Positions 27,252-36,184 are shown, counted from the stretch's first letter. The stretch is 64,000 nucleotides of DNA from Citrobacter telavivensis (GCA_009363175.1 CP045205.1:434001-498000); one strand, 5' to 3'. Notes: a model not told the origin generated them from the letters alone. Translations and numbers: made by a program.

Positions 27252-27494
27252 GTTTCCCTGCCTTTATTTTGCCAGAGCATAGGCTATTCGTAGTCTGTTC
27301 ATTTGGCACATTTCAAACATAACTCAATTCCTCATTGTGGTTGCATATCGCAACGCCACGTATGCCTGTTCGTTTTTTAAAACGAAAAGACAGTCATGGC
27401 TGAAATAAATGTGGAATGAATTGTGCCGGGCATATATATGCCCGTATGTCGACGTATTGATTCAATACCGTCAAATAAATTAAAGGATTATGTC
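27252..27494 (+). promoter_or_regulatory. tnaC-tnaA spacer (Rho-dependent attenuator)
   Basis: This is the 243-base untranslated spacer, where Rho normally terminates transcription unless TnaC stalls. It begins with pyrimidine-rich, G-poor sequence just after the stop (TTTCCCTGCCTTTATTTTGCC), as expected of a boxA/rut loading region. No intrinsic terminator is visible. The in-frame extension of tnaA to 27423 is not credited. Confidence 0.75.
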
Positions 27495-28910
27495 ATGGAT
27501 AACTTTAAACATTTACCAGAACCCTTCCGTATTCGTGTTATTGAACCGGTAAAACGTACAACCAGAGATCATCGGGATAACGCAATCATTAAATCAGGAA
27601 TGAACCCTTTTCTGTTGGATAGTGAAGATGTCTTTATTGACCTGCTAACCGATAGTGGTACTGGCGCAGTGACACAGAATATGCAAGCTGCAATGTTGCG
27701 TGGAGATGAAGCTTACAGCGGCAGTCGCAGTTATTATGCGCTGTCTGAAGCAGTGAAAACCATTTTCGGCTATCAATATACTATTCCAACGCATCAGGGC
27801 CGCGGTGCAGAGCAAATTTATATTCCAGTATTAATCAAAAAGCGTGAGCAGGAAAAAGGGTTAGACAGAAGTAAAATGGTGGCATTCTCCAACTACTTCT
27901 TCGACACCACCCAGGGACACAGTCAAATCAACGGCTGCACCGTACGCAACGTGTATATCAAAGAGGCTTTTGATACCGGCGTTCGTTACGACTTTAAGGG
28001 AAATTTTGATCTCGATGGATTAGAGCGCGGCATTCAGGAAGTTGGCGCAAACAACGTACCGTATATTGTGGCGACCATCACAAGCAACTCTGCGGGTGGG
28101 CAACCTGTTTCATTAGCCAACCTGAAAGCCATGTATAATATCGCTAAAAAATATGATATTCCGGTGGTGATGGACTCCGCACGTTTTGCCGAGAATGCTT
28201 ATTTTATCCAGAAACGCGAAGCAGAATACAGGGACTGGAGCATCGAAGAAATTACCCGCGAAACCTACAAATATGCCGATATGCTGGCAATGTCCGCGAA
28301 AAAAGATGCGATGGTGCCGATGGGTGGCTTACTGTGCGTTAAAGACGACCGCTATTTTGACGTTTATACCGAGTGCAGAACCCTGTGCGTCGTACAGGAA
28401 GGCTTCCCAACTTACGGTGGTCTGGAAGGTGGGGCAATGGAGCGTCTTGCGGTGGGCCTGGTTGATGGCATGAATCAGGACTGGCTGGCCTATCGTATCG
28501 CACAGGTACAATATTTGGTCGATGGCCTCGAAGCGATTGGTGTCACCTGCCAACAGGCTGGCGGACATGCGGCATTTGTGGATGCGGGTAAATTATTGCC
28601 GCACATTCCGGCAGAACAGTTCCCGGCTCAGGCTCTCGCTTGCGAACTTTATAGAGTGGCCGGTATTCGGGCCGTTGAAATCGGGTCATTCTTATTAGGC
28701 AGAGATCCTAAAACTGGTAAGCAGCTACCTTGTCCGGCTGAGCTCCTGCGTTTAACTATCCCCAGGGCGACATATACCCAATCTCATATGGACTTCATTA
28801 TCGAAGCCTTTGAGCATGTCAAAGAAAATGCAGTGAACATTAAAGGGCTAACCTTCACTTACGAACCTAAAGTATTACGTCATTTCACCGCTAAACTGAA
28901 AGAAGTTTAA
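27495..28910 (+). CDS. tnaA: Tryptophanase
   Basis: This PLP enzyme cleaves L-tryptophan to indole, pyruvate and ammonia, so the organism is predicted to be indole-positive. It has 471 residues, the E. coli length. The PLP lysine is K270 in MSAKKDAMV, and the Y71 and R-rich N-terminal region (YSGSRSYY) is conserved. I chose ATG 27495 (MDNFKHLPEPFRIR), preceded by AAAGGATTATGTC; the open frame runs 24 codons further upstream without homology. It is controlled by TnaC attenuation and CRP. Confidence 0.98.
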   Translation: MDNFKHLPEPFRIRVIEPVKRTTRDHRDNAIIKSGMNPFLLDSEDVFIDLLTDSGTGAVTQNMQAAMLRGDEAYSGSRSYYALSEAVKTIFGYQYTIPTHQGRGAEQIYIPVLIKKREQEKGLDRSKMVAFSNYFFDTTQGHSQINGCTVRNVYIKEAFDTGVRYDFKGNFDLDGLERGIQEVGANNVPYIVATITSNSAGGQPVSLANLKAMYNIAKKYDIPVVMDSARFAENAYFIQKREAEYRDWSIEEITRETYKYADMLAMSAKKDAMVPMGGLLCVKDDRYFDVYTECRTLCVVQEGFPTYGGLEGGAMERLAVGLVDGMNQDWLAYRIAQVQYLVDGLEAIGVTCQQAGGHAAFVDAGKLLPHIPAEQFPAQALACELYRVAGIRAVEIGSFLLGRDPKTGKQLPCPAELLRLTIPRATYTQSHMDFIIEAFEHVKENAVNIKGLTFTYEPKVLRHFTAKLKEV

Positions 28911-28923
28911 TTATAAATATTAT

Positions 28924-28949
28924 GGGTGGTTATACGATAATAACCACCC
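28924..28949 (+). promoter_or_regulatory. Hairpin between tnaA and tnaB
   Basis: A perfect 10-base stem (GGGTGGTTAT with ATAACCACCC) encloses a 6-base loop. No T run follows, so it is more likely an mRNA 3'-end stabiliser or attenuating hairpin than a full terminator. Confidence 0.65.
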
Positions 28950-29023
28950 CAGCGATAAATCCACTTCCTTTACATTGTTGCATAATTAAAAGGTTATAGG
29001 CTCACTATAATTAATGAGGCATC

Positions 29024-30274
29024 ATGGAAGAAAATTCGAACGCTAAACATTCCTCCTTTTGGGGAATTATGGTTATAGCCGGCACGGTGATTGGCGGGGG
29101 GATGTTTGCTCTCCCCGTTGATTTGTCGGGTGCATGGTTTTTTTGGGGGGCGTTTATCTTAATCATCGCCTGGTTTTCAATGTTGCATTCTGGACTCTTG
29201 TTATTAGAGGCAAATTTAAATTACCCCGTCGGATCCAGTTTTAACACTATCACCAAAGATCTTATTGGCAATAAATGGAACATTGTGAGTGGATTTACAG
29301 TCGCCTTTGTTCTCTATATTCTCACTTACGCCTATATATCTGCAAATGGTGCCATCATTAGTGAAACGATCTCAATGAATATGGGATATCGCGTTAACCC
29401 CAGAATTGTCGGGATCTGTACCGCCATTTTTGTCGCCAGCGTGCTGTGGATCAGTTCACTGGCAGCCAGCCGAATCACCTCCCTGTTCCTGGGAATTAAA
29501 ATCATCTCTTTTATAATCGTTTTTGGATCGTTTTTCTTCCAGGTCGATTTTTCTATATTGCGGGATACGGCAGGCCAGGCCCAAAACGACGCCTCCTATT
29601 TCCCCTATATTTTTATGGCGCTACCGGTATGTCTGGCATCATTTGGCTTTCACGGAAACATTCCCAGCCTGATCATCTGCTATGGCAAGAGAAAAGATAA
29701 ATTAATAAAAAGCATTGTCTTTGGTTCTTTGCTGGCGTTGGTGATTTATCTATTCTGGTTGTATTGCACCATGGGTAACATTTCACGGGAAAGCTTCAGT
29801 GAGATCATCGCCTCAGGTGGTAATGTTGACTCATTAGTGAAGTCATTCCTCGGTACCAGACAAAGCGGAATCATCGAATTTTGTCTGCTGGTTTTTTCAA
29901 ACCTGGCCGTTGCCAGCTCCTTTTTTGGCGTGACTTTGGGGCTATTTGACTATCTTGCGGATCTGTTCAAATTCGACAATTCATCAGTGGGTCGTTTTAA
30001 AACCGTCTTGTTAACCTTCCTGCCTCCGGCGCTTTTATACTTAATCTTCCCGAACGGTTTTATCTATGGCATCGGCGGTGCAGGGCTGTGCGCAACGATA
30101 TGGGCGGTGATCATCCCTGCGGTACTGGCTCTGAAAGCCCGGAAGAAATTTCCCAATAAAATGTTTACCGTCTGGGGCGGCCTCATCATTCCAACCATCG
30201 TTATCCTGTTCGGCGTAGCAGTCATTGTTTGCTGGTTTGGCAACGTCTTCCACCTCTTACCCCGATTCAGTTAA
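29024..30274 (+). CDS. tnaB: Low-affinity tryptophan permease
   Basis: This inner-membrane aromatic amino acid transporter (HAAAP family) supplies tryptophan to TnaA. It has 416 residues, one more than K-12. The conserved N-terminal motif is VMVIAGTVIGGGMFALP-like (IMVIAGTVIGGGMFALP). About eleven hydrophobic segments are expected for the family. The first eight residues (MEENSNAK) differ from K-12, while the rest aligns closely. It is followed by a hairpin and then by decayed DNA, where K-12 has mdtL and yidZ. Confidence 0.97.
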   Translation: MEENSNAKHSSFWGIMVIAGTVIGGGMFALPVDLSGAWFFWGAFILIIAWFSMLHSGLLLLEANLNYPVGSSFNTITKDLIGNKWNIVSGFTVAFVLYILTYAYISANGAIISETISMNMGYRVNPRIVGICTAIFVASVLWISSLAASRITSLFLGIKIISFIIVFGSFFFQVDFSILRDTAGQAQNDASYFPYIFMALPVCLASFGFHGNIPSLIICYGKRKDKLIKSIVFGSLLALVIYLFWLYCTMGNISRESFSEIIASGGNVDSLVKSFLGTRQSGIIEFCLLVFSNLAVASSFFGVTLGLFDYLADLFKFDNSSVGRFKTVLLTFLPPALLYLIFPNGFIYGIGGAGLCATIWAVIIPAVLALKARKKFPNKMFTVWGGLIIPTIVILFGVAVIVCWFGNVFHLLPRFS

Positions 30275-30293
30275 CTCGCTGTATCTCCAGGCT

Positions 30294-30323
30294 GACATGC
30301 CGCCTCATTCAAGGCGGTATGTC
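30294..30323 (+). terminator. Probable terminator of tnaCAB
   Basis: GACATGCCGCC and GGCGGTATGTC form an 11-base stem with one G-U pair and an 8-base loop, 20 bases past tnaB. Only CTTTC follows. Confidence 0.65.
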
Positions 30324-30457
30324 CTTTCAGGAAATTGCTATTTGAAAGAGACGTGCCCGCCCATGCATGACACCTCTCACTCACCATGGGGAAACGTGTC
30401 AGTGATCCTCACCTTTGTGGATACCTCTCTAGCGAAACACGAGTTGATCCACACGAC

Positions 30458-30638
30458 TGTCATCACCATAACCAACTCCACCAAGCCCCCCTTGTCGCCC
30501 ATCCTCTGCCATTCAATGCCGCGTGCTGGAAAAACGGTTGATACCTTTTCCCCACTCTGGCACAACCGCAGCAGCCATAGCCCGAGATTCATCTGGTTAA
30601 GAGAGAACATCAACGCCCTGTATCACGACCGGTCCTGA
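30458..30638 (+). pseudogene. yidZ: Remnant of the yidZ LysR-family regulator (3' end only)
   Basis: Two frames together match the last roughly 60 residues of E. coli YidZ. Frame one gives CHHHNQLHQAPLVAHPLPF (K-12 CQYYNQLHQLPLVALPLPF). After one extra A in the A5 run at 30530-30534, frame two gives PLWHNRSSHSPRFIWLREN (K-12 LLWHKRNSHNPKIVWLRET) and ends at TGA 30638. A weaker match may extend back to about 30385. The helix-turn-helix half is gone, and mdtL, which precedes yidZ in K-12, is missing too. The rest of 30275-30784 holds no other gene. Confidence 0.8.
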
Positions 30639-30784
30639 CGCAAAAACAGCCAATATGCACCAGGAAATGTAAATGCGCGTAAGGGAGGCTGATTCAGTCG
30701 TACTTTTTGGCGATTTACTCTGTCTATAAACCGAGTAAATGTTACTCTCGTCATTATCAACGACCATTAATCATGGAGAGAAAA

Positions 30785-31535
30785 ATGGCGACCCATTTTG
30801 CCAGAGGGATCCTGACGGAGGGACACCTGATTTCTATGCGTCTCCCGTCATCCTGCCATCATGAAGCACGAAGACTGCCAACACATCGCCAGACCCGTTT
30901 TCTGGCATCCCGAGGCCTTCTCGCCGAGCTGATGTTTATGCTGTATGGCACGCTCGAGTTACCGGAAATCGTATACAAAGCCAAAGGTAAGCCGGCGTTT
31001 CGCGATAAAAATTTGCCGAGTTTTTCCATCGCCTATGCTGGCAATATGGTCGGCGTGACGCTGACAACCGAAAGGGGAATGTGGACTGGATATGGAACTC
31101 CAGCGCGCTACCCGAGGATTCATCAGCCCCCATTCCGTTGAGGTCCCGGCCTTTTCCAGCATTGAAAATCTGTGGATCAGCAAGCAAAACGATCCGGACG
31201 AAGCGCGTGCACAGATGATCACCTTGCGTCAGAGCGTCCTGAAACTGACGGGGGACGTCCGCAATGACGATCCGCGCGAGCTGCAGCTACTACCGGGTGC
31301 CGGGCGTCTGAAATGTGCACATGTTACCCAGATTGAAGCCATCTGTGATGCCGAAGACCTGCTGGTATGGTCGGTTGCGGTTACACCAGGCATTGATAAA
31401 CTTCAGCTTTGGGAGTTTGATGGTAAGCAGGGCTGGAAAAGCCTGCCTGATATCCAGACCCGTGCGAATGCGCCAACGGGTCGTCTGATGCGATTCGCGC
31501 AATTATCTGCTGCGACGTCTTATACGCATAACTGA
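30785..31535 (+). pseudogene. yieE: Frameshifted yieE, phosphopantetheinyl transferase family
   Basis: The first frame from ATG 30785 (MATHFARGILTEGHLISMRL) and the second, ending at 31535 (LMRFAQLSAATSYTHN), together reproduce E. coli YieE (about 249 residues). The joint is at 31070-31077, GAAAGGGG, where one surplus base turns the expected TTEGECGLDMELQRA into TTERGMWTGYG. The break falls just before the GLDME segment, the metal-binding motif I of Sfp/AcpT-like transferases, so neither half should be active. GGAGAG precedes the start. It ends 10 bases before yieF. A sequencing error in the homopolymer is the main alternative. Confidence 0.85.
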
Positions 31536-31545
31536 TGGAGTTACC

Positions 31546-32112
31546 ATGTCTGAAACGTTGAATGTTGTTACGTTACTGGGAAGCCTGCGCAAAGGTTCAT
31601 TTAACGGTATGGTTGCCCGTACGCTGCCGAAAATAGCCCCGGCGGGGATGGAAGTGAGTGCGTTACCGTCTATCGGTGATATCCCACTTTACGATGCCGA
31701 CGTGCAACAGGAAGAAGGTTTTCCGGCAAGCGTCGAAGCACTGGCTGAACAAATTCGCAATGCCGATGGCGTGGTTATCGTCACTCCTGAATATAACTAC
31801 TCGGTGCCGGGTGGTCTGAAAAACGCCATCGACTGGCTGTCGCGCCTGCCCGATCAGCCACTTTCCGGCAAACCGGTGCTTATCCAGACCAGTTCAATGG
31901 GGGCGATTGGCGGTGCACGCTGCCAGTATCACCTGCGCCAGATTCTGGTCTTCCTGGATGCGATGGTGATGAACAAGCCCGAATTTATGGGCGGTGTGAT
32001 TCAGAACAAAGTGGACCCGCAGACGGGTGAAGTGATCGATCAGAGTACCCTGGACCATCTGACTGGCCAGCTCACCGCGTTTGGCGACTATATCCAGCGG
32101 GTTAAAGCCTAA
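31546..32112 (+). CDS. chrR: NADPH-dependent FMN reductase / quinone reductase
   Basis: This soluble flavoprotein (YieF/ChrR) reduces quinones and chromate with NAD(P)H. It has 188 residues. The FMN phosphate loop is GSLRKGSFN at about 12-20, and TPEYNYSVPGGLKNAIDW at about 82-99 is the second flavin motif of the NADPH-dependent FMN reductase family. It follows the broken yieE by 10 bases and probably shares its transcript. Confidence 0.95.
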   Translation: MSETLNVVTLLGSLRKGSFNGMVARTLPKIAPAGMEVSALPSIGDIPLYDADVQQEEGFPASVEALAEQIRNADGVVIVTPEYNYSVPGGLKNAIDWLSRLPDQPLSGKPVLIQTSSMGAIGGARCQYHLRQILVFLDAMVMNKPEFMGGVIQNKVDPQTGEVIDQSTLDHLTGQLTAFGDYIQRVKA

Positions 32113-32118
32113 TAAAAA

Positions 32119-32297
32119 GCCCGCTGGCGCTAGCGCTTACCGGGCCGACACTCTCCTGTAGGTCAGGTAGGCGTAGCGCTACCTGACACCACAAACTACA
32201 TCCAGCGCGTGAAGGCGTAAAACCATCCGGCCTACGATCGCAATTTATAGGCCGGATAAGCGCAGCGTCATCCGGCAACGGCAACGGCAACGGCAAG
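32119..32297. repeat. REP/BIME cluster plus short tandem hexamer
   Basis: Three REP-like palindromes (32119-32146, 32161-32188 and about 32223-32278) fill the gap between yieF and adeP. They run into almost four copies of GGCAAC at 32274-32297, four bases from the adeP stop. The hexamer run could vary in copy number but lies outside both genes. Confidence 0.8.
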
Positions 32298-32300
32298 AAG

Positions 32301-33638
32301 TTAGTGTGCGTCGATAAACACAATCTTCAGCACAAACAACAGCGCCACAACCACCACGCACGGGCTCAGATCGCGCAGACGACCGGTACCAATTTTCATC
32401 ACGCAGTAAGAGATAAAGCCCAGCGCGATCCCTTCAGTAATTGAGAAGCTGAATGGCATCATCACGGCAGTGATAAACGCCGGCACAGATTCAGTAAGGT
32501 CATCCCACTTCACGCGCGCCAGGCTGGAGGTCATTAACACGCCAACGTAAATCAGCGCACCTGCAGCCGCATAGCCCGGCACCATCCCCGCCAGCGGCGA
32601 CAGGAAGATAACCAACAGGAACAGCAAACCCACGATCACAGCGGTCAGGCCGGTGCGCCCACCGACAGAAACGCCGGAAGAGGACTCGATATAAGCGGTG
32701 ACGGAAGAGGTACCGATAAATGCCCCGGTCACGGAGGAGACGCTATCAACAAACAGCGCCTGTTTCATGCGCGGGAATTTCCCTTTTTCATCCGCCAGAC
32801 CGGCTTTGTCAGTCACGCCGATCAGTGTCCCGGAGGAGTCAAACAGGTTAACCAGCATGAAAGAGAAAATCACCCCAGCCAGACCGATGTTAAACGAGCC
32901 TGCCAGATCGACATGCCCAATCACCGACGAGACGCTCGGCGGCGCAGAGACAATACCGTTATAGTGCACATCACCCAGCATCCAGCCCAACAGCGTGGTG
33001 ACGATGATAGACACCAGCACGGCAGCGTGAATGTTACGTGACGCCAGGATAGCGATGATAAAGAAACCGAGCACGCCCAACAGTACGCTGTGGGAGGTCA
33101 GATTACCGATGCTCACCAGCGTTTCAGGATTCGCGACGATCACGCCTGCGTTTTTCAGACCCATCATGCCGATGAATAAACCGATACCACTGGTAATACC
33201 CACACGCAGACTGACCGGAATATTGGCAATCATCCAGTAACGCACGCGGAAGATAGTCAGCAGCAGCAGACCGACGGCGCCCCAGAAAATCGCCCCCATA
33301 CCGACCTGCCACGACAGACCCATCGCGCCGACCACAACGAAGGCAAAGAACGCATTCAGCCCCATCGCGGGCGCCAGCGCCACCGGCAGATTAGCAAACA
33401 GACCCATCAAAATGCTGCCAAACGCGGCAATCAGACAGGTGGTCACAAAGACGGCGCTGGTGTCCATGCCAGCCACGCCCAGAATTTGCGGGTTAACAAA
33501 AACGATGTAAACCATCGTCAGGAAGGTGGTAAAACCGGCTATCACTTCGGTCCGTGCCGTCGTGCCATGTTCGCGCAGTTTAAACACGCGTTCCAGCATC
33601 CCCTGACCAGACGTCTGGGTTGTGTGTTGTTGACTCAT
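32301..33638 (-). CDS. adeP: Adenine:proton permease
   Basis: This inner-membrane high-affinity adenine importer of the NCS2/AzgA-like family (also called PurP or YieG) has 445 residues. I chose ATG 33638 (MSQQHTTQTSGQGML) to match K-12; the frame allows two more residues. Family motifs include FTTFLTMVYIVFVNPQIL near the N-terminus, ALAPAMGLNAFFAF, the GTLIGVTDKAGLADEKG loop and GTSSVTAYIESSSGVSVGGRTGL. It is divergent from yieH, with a PurR-like site in between. Confidence 0.95.
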   Translation of the reverse strand: MSQQHTTQTSGQGMLERVFKLREHGTTARTEVIAGFTTFLTMVYIVFVNPQILGVAGMDTSAVFVTTCLIAAFGSILMGLFANLPVALAPAMGLNAFFAFVVVGAMGLSWQVGMGAIFWGAVGLLLLTIFRVRYWMIANIPVSLRVGITSGIGLFIGMMGLKNAGVIVANPETLVSIGNLTSHSVLLGVLGFFIIAILASRNIHAAVLVSIIVTTLLGWMLGDVHYNGIVSAPPSVSSVIGHVDLAGSFNIGLAGVIFSFMLVNLFDSSGTLIGVTDKAGLADEKGKFPRMKQALFVDSVSSVTGAFIGTSSVTAYIESSSGVSVGGRTGLTAVIVGLLFLLVIFLSPLAGMVPGYAAAGALIYVGVLMTSSLARVKWDDLTESVPAFITAVMMPFSFSITEGIALGFISYCVMKIGTGRLRDLSPCVVVVALLFVLKIVFIDAH

Positions 33639-33739
33639 TATCAATTTCCAAACAAGGAGGGAAAATTCGTCGCTATCCTATACCAAAATGCGACAATAGG
33701 GGGTGATTGTGAGATGTTTTTTTCATTGCATTTGCTTAT

Positions 33740-33755
33740 ACGGCAACGATTGCGT
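33740..33755. promoter_or_regulatory. Candidate PurR operator upstream of adeP
   Basis: ACGGCAACGATTGCGT matches the PurR dyad ACGCAAACGTTTGCGT at 13 of 16 positions, including the central CG. A weaker relative, ACGTAAACGTTAAACT, is at 33772-33787. Control of a purine permease by PurR is plausible but inferred. Confidence 0.5.
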
Positions 33756-33804
33756 TGCACAATCAGGCAGTACGTAAACGTTAAACTAGTGAAAAGGGAA
33801 AGGC

Positions 33805-34470
33805 ATGTCCGGAATTGAAGCGGTATTTTTCGACTGTGACGGTACGCTGGTCGACAGTGAAGTGATCTGTTCCCGCGCGTATGTCGCAATGTTCCAGGAA
33901 TTCGGTATCACCCTCGATCTCGAAGAAACTTTTAAACGCTTTAAGGGCGTAAAACTCTACGAAATCATTGATATCATAAATGAGGAACATGGGGTGACGT
34001 TGGCAAAAGCCGACTTAGAACCCGTCTACCGCGCCGAGGTCGCACGCCTGTTCGACTCAGAGCTGGAAGTGATCCCTGGTGCGAATACACTGCTGGACAG
34101 CATGACGGTGCCGATGTGCGTGGTCTCTAACGGTCCGGTCAGCAAAATGCAGCACTCGCTGGGTAAACTGGGCATGCTGCACCATTTCCCGGACAAGCTG
34201 TACAGCGGTTACGATATTCAACGCTGGAAGCCCGATCCGGCGCTGATGTTCCATGCGGCAAAAGCCATGAACGTTAACGCACAGAACTGCATTCTGGTAG
34301 ACGACTCTTCTGCGGGTGCACAGTCAGGAATTGATGCAGGAATGGAAGTGTTCTACTTCTGCGCCGATCCGCATAACAAACCGATCGATCATCCGAAAGT
34401 GACAACCTTTACCAGCCTGGAACAGTTGCCAGCGTTGTGGAAGGCGCGCGGGTGGAATATTACGCGATAA
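33805..34470 (+). CDS. yieH: 6-phosphogluconate phosphatase (HAD superfamily)
   Basis: This beta-phosphoglucomutase-like HAD hydrolase has 221 residues; the E. coli protein is annotated as a 6-phosphogluconate phosphatase. Motif I is FFDCDGTLVDSE with D10 and D12, motif II is CVVSNGP, motif III is the lysine of RWKPDPALM, and motif IV is ILVDDSSAG. A good ribosome site (AAAGGG) precedes the ATG. In K-12 the cbr and bgl genes follow; here phoU follows directly after a REP element. Confidence 0.93.
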   Translation: MSGIEAVFFDCDGTLVDSEVICSRAYVAMFQEFGITLDLEETFKRFKGVKLYEIIDIINEEHGVTLAKADLEPVYRAEVARLFDSELEVIPGANTLLDSMTVPMCVVSNGPVSKMQHSLGKLGMLHHFPDKLYSGYDIQRWKPDPALMFHAAKAMNVNAQNCILVDDSSAGAQSGIDAGMEVFYFCADPHNKPIDHPKVTTFTSLEQLPALWKARGWNITR

Positions 34471-34477
34471 TAAAAAA

Positions 34478-34553
34478 GCCGGATGGCGTTCGCGCTTATC
34501 CGGCCTACAGGATCCATGGTTTTGTAGGGCGGGTAAGCGAAGCGCCACCCGCC
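34478..34553. repeat. REP/BIME element between yieH and phoU
   Basis: Two REP palindromes, GCCGGATGGCG...CTTATCCGGC and GTAGGGCGGGTAAGCG...GCGCCACCCGCC, lie between two convergent genes. Confidence 0.85.
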
Positions 34554-34560
34554 AAAAAAA

Positions 34561-35286
34561 TCACTCTTTCGGATCTTTACCCGCCAGCAGCTTATCCAGC
34601 TCATCGCCACCCACGTGGCGGAAATCCTGACCCTTCACGAAGTAAAAAATGTATTCGCAGATATTCTGGCAGCGGTCGCCAATACGCTCAATAGAGCGTG
34701 CGCAGAACAACGCGGTCAGCACGCTGGGAATCGTACGCGAATCTTCCATCATATAGGTCATCAGTTGACGTACGATCCCTTCGTATTCCTGGTCAACTTT
34801 CTTGTCTTCACGGTAGATACGAACCGCTTCGTCCAGATCCATACGCGCAAACGCATCCAGCACGTCGTGCAGCATCTGTATGGTATGACGACCCAGTGAC
34901 TCCAGGCTCACCAACAGCGGCTGGTGCTGCTGGGAGAATTTCTCCAGCGCAGTACGACAAATTTTATCCGCCACGTCGCCAATACGCTCCAGCTCGGCGA
35001 TGGTTTTGATGATAGCCATCACCAGACGCAGGTCGCTCGCCGTGGGCTGACGCTTGGCGATGATGCGAACACAGGCTTCATCGATCGCCACTTCCATCAT
35101 GTTGACGTGCTTATCGCCATCAACAACGCGTTTCGCCAGCTCGCTGTCCTGATTGTGCATCGCGGTAATAGCATCAGAAAGCTGCTGCTCAACCATGCCG
35201 CCCATCGTCATTACCTGAGTGCGGATGCTTTCCAGTTCGGCGTTGAACTGACCGGAAATGTGTTTATTAAGGTTTAAATTGTCCAT
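34561..35286 (-). CDS. phoU: Phosphate signalling protein PhoU
   Basis: This cytoplasmic adaptor links the Pst transporter to PhoR and keeps the Pho regulon off when phosphate is plentiful. It has 241 residues from ATG 35286 (a second Met directly upstream is not used). Two PhoU helical-bundle repeats carry the metal-binding motifs AELERIGDVADKI and RSIERIGDRCQNI. It is the last gene of pstSCAB-phoU and starts 24 bases after pstB. Confidence 0.98.
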   Translation of the reverse strand: MDNLNLNKHISGQFNAELESIRTQVMTMGGMVEQQLSDAITAMHNQDSELAKRVVDGDKHVNMMEVAIDEACVRIIAKRQPTASDLRLVMAIIKTIAELERIGDVADKICRTALEKFSQQHQPLLVSLESLGRHTIQMLHDVLDAFARMDLDEAVRIYREDKKVDQEYEGIVRQLMTYMMEDSRTIPSVLTALFCARSIERIGDRCQNICEYIFYFVKGQDFRHVGGDELDKLLAGKDPKE

Positions 35287-35310
35287 CATTTCTCCAGATG
35301 CCCGGGCATA

Positions 35311-36084
35311 TCAACCGTAGCGGCCAGTAATGTAATCTTCGGTTTGTTTCTTCGCGGGCTTAGTGAACAGGTCGTCCGTGTTGCTGAACTCAATCAACTC
35401 GCCCAGGTACATAAACGCCGTATGGTCGGAACAACGCGCAGCCTGCTGCATGTTGTGGGTCACGATCACCACGGTGTAATCCTGTTTCAGCTCAGTAATC
35501 AGCTCTTCGATACGACCCGTTGAGATAGGATCCAGCGCTGAACATGGCTCATCCAGCAGCAAGACTTCCGGGCGAATGGCGATACCCCGCGCGATGCACA
35601 GACGCTGCTGCTGACCACCGGAGAGAGAGTACCCGCTCTGGTGCAATTTATCTTTGGTTTCATTCCACAGTGCGGCCTTGGTCAACGCCCACTGCACGCG
35701 CTCATCCATATCCGCACGGGACAGCTTCTCAAACAGACGCACGCCAAAAGCGATGTTGTCGTAGATAGACATCGGGAACGGCGTCGGCTTCTGGAATACC
35801 ATCCCAACTTTGGCACGCAGCAGAGCGATATCCTGGGTGTTGGTGAGGATATTGTCACCATCCAGCAGAATTTCACCTTCCGCACGCTGTTCCGGATACA
35901 GTTCAAACATCTTGTTGAACGTACGCAGCAGCGTCGATTTACCGCAGCCAGAGGGCCCGATAAACGCCGTCACCTGATTCTTCGCGATATCCAGGTTGAT
36001 GTTCTTCAGGGCATGGAATTTGCCGTAGTAGAAGTTCAAATCACGAACCTGAATCTTACCCGGAGCAGTATCAACCATACTCAT
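35311..36084 (-). CDS. pstB: Phosphate ABC transporter ATP-binding protein
   Basis: This is the ATPase subunit of the high-affinity phosphate importer. It has 257 residues. Walker A is GPSGCGKST at about 43-51, the Q-loop is MVFQKPTPFP, the ABC signature is LSGGQQQRL, Walker B is VLLLDEPCSALD and the switch histidine is in VTHNMQQA. A REP element of about 70 bases separates it from pstA. Confidence 0.99.
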   Translation of the reverse strand: MSMVDTAPGKIQVRDLNFYYGKFHALKNINLDIAKNQVTAFIGPSGCGKSTLLRTFNKMFELYPEQRAEGEILLDGDNILTNTQDIALLRAKVGMVFQKPTPFPMSIYDNIAFGVRLFEKLSRADMDERVQWALTKAALWNETKDKLHQSGYSLSGGQQQRLCIARGIAIRPEVLLLDEPCSALDPISTGRIEELITELKQDYTVVIVTHNMQQAARCSDHTAFMYLGELIEFSNTDDLFTKPAKKQTEDYITGRYG

Positions 36085-36108
36085 TTCAATCTATTCCTTA
36101 TTCATCAT

Positions 36109-36180
36109 GCCTGATGGCGCTGCGCTTATCAGGCCTACGAAGAGGTAGGCCGGATAAGGCATTTGTGCCGCCATCCGGCA
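36109..36180. repeat. REP/BIME element between pstA and pstB
   Basis: It combines a GCCTGATGGCGCTGCG...TTATCAGGC palindrome and a GTAGGCCGGATAAGG...GCCATCCGGC palindrome within the operon. Confidence 0.85.
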
Positions 36181-36184
36181 GTTT

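Noticed and set aside
27423..27494. 24-codon N-terminal extension of tnaA
   Set aside because: The tryptophanase family begins at the later ATG with a good ribosome site; the extension lies in the attenuator spacer.
30377..30613. 78-residue minus-strand frame after tnaB
   Set aside because: The plus strand of the same bases matches the YidZ C-terminus in two frames, so the minus frame is a shadow.
31070..31077. Programmed frameshift in yieE
   Set aside because: The site has no stimulatory hairpin that I can see and no known precedent in the family; a mutation or sequencing error is simpler.
32119..32297. Possible CRISPR-like repeat cluster after yieF
   Set aside because: The units are palindromic REP sequences of unequal length without regular spacers, and no cas genes are nearby.
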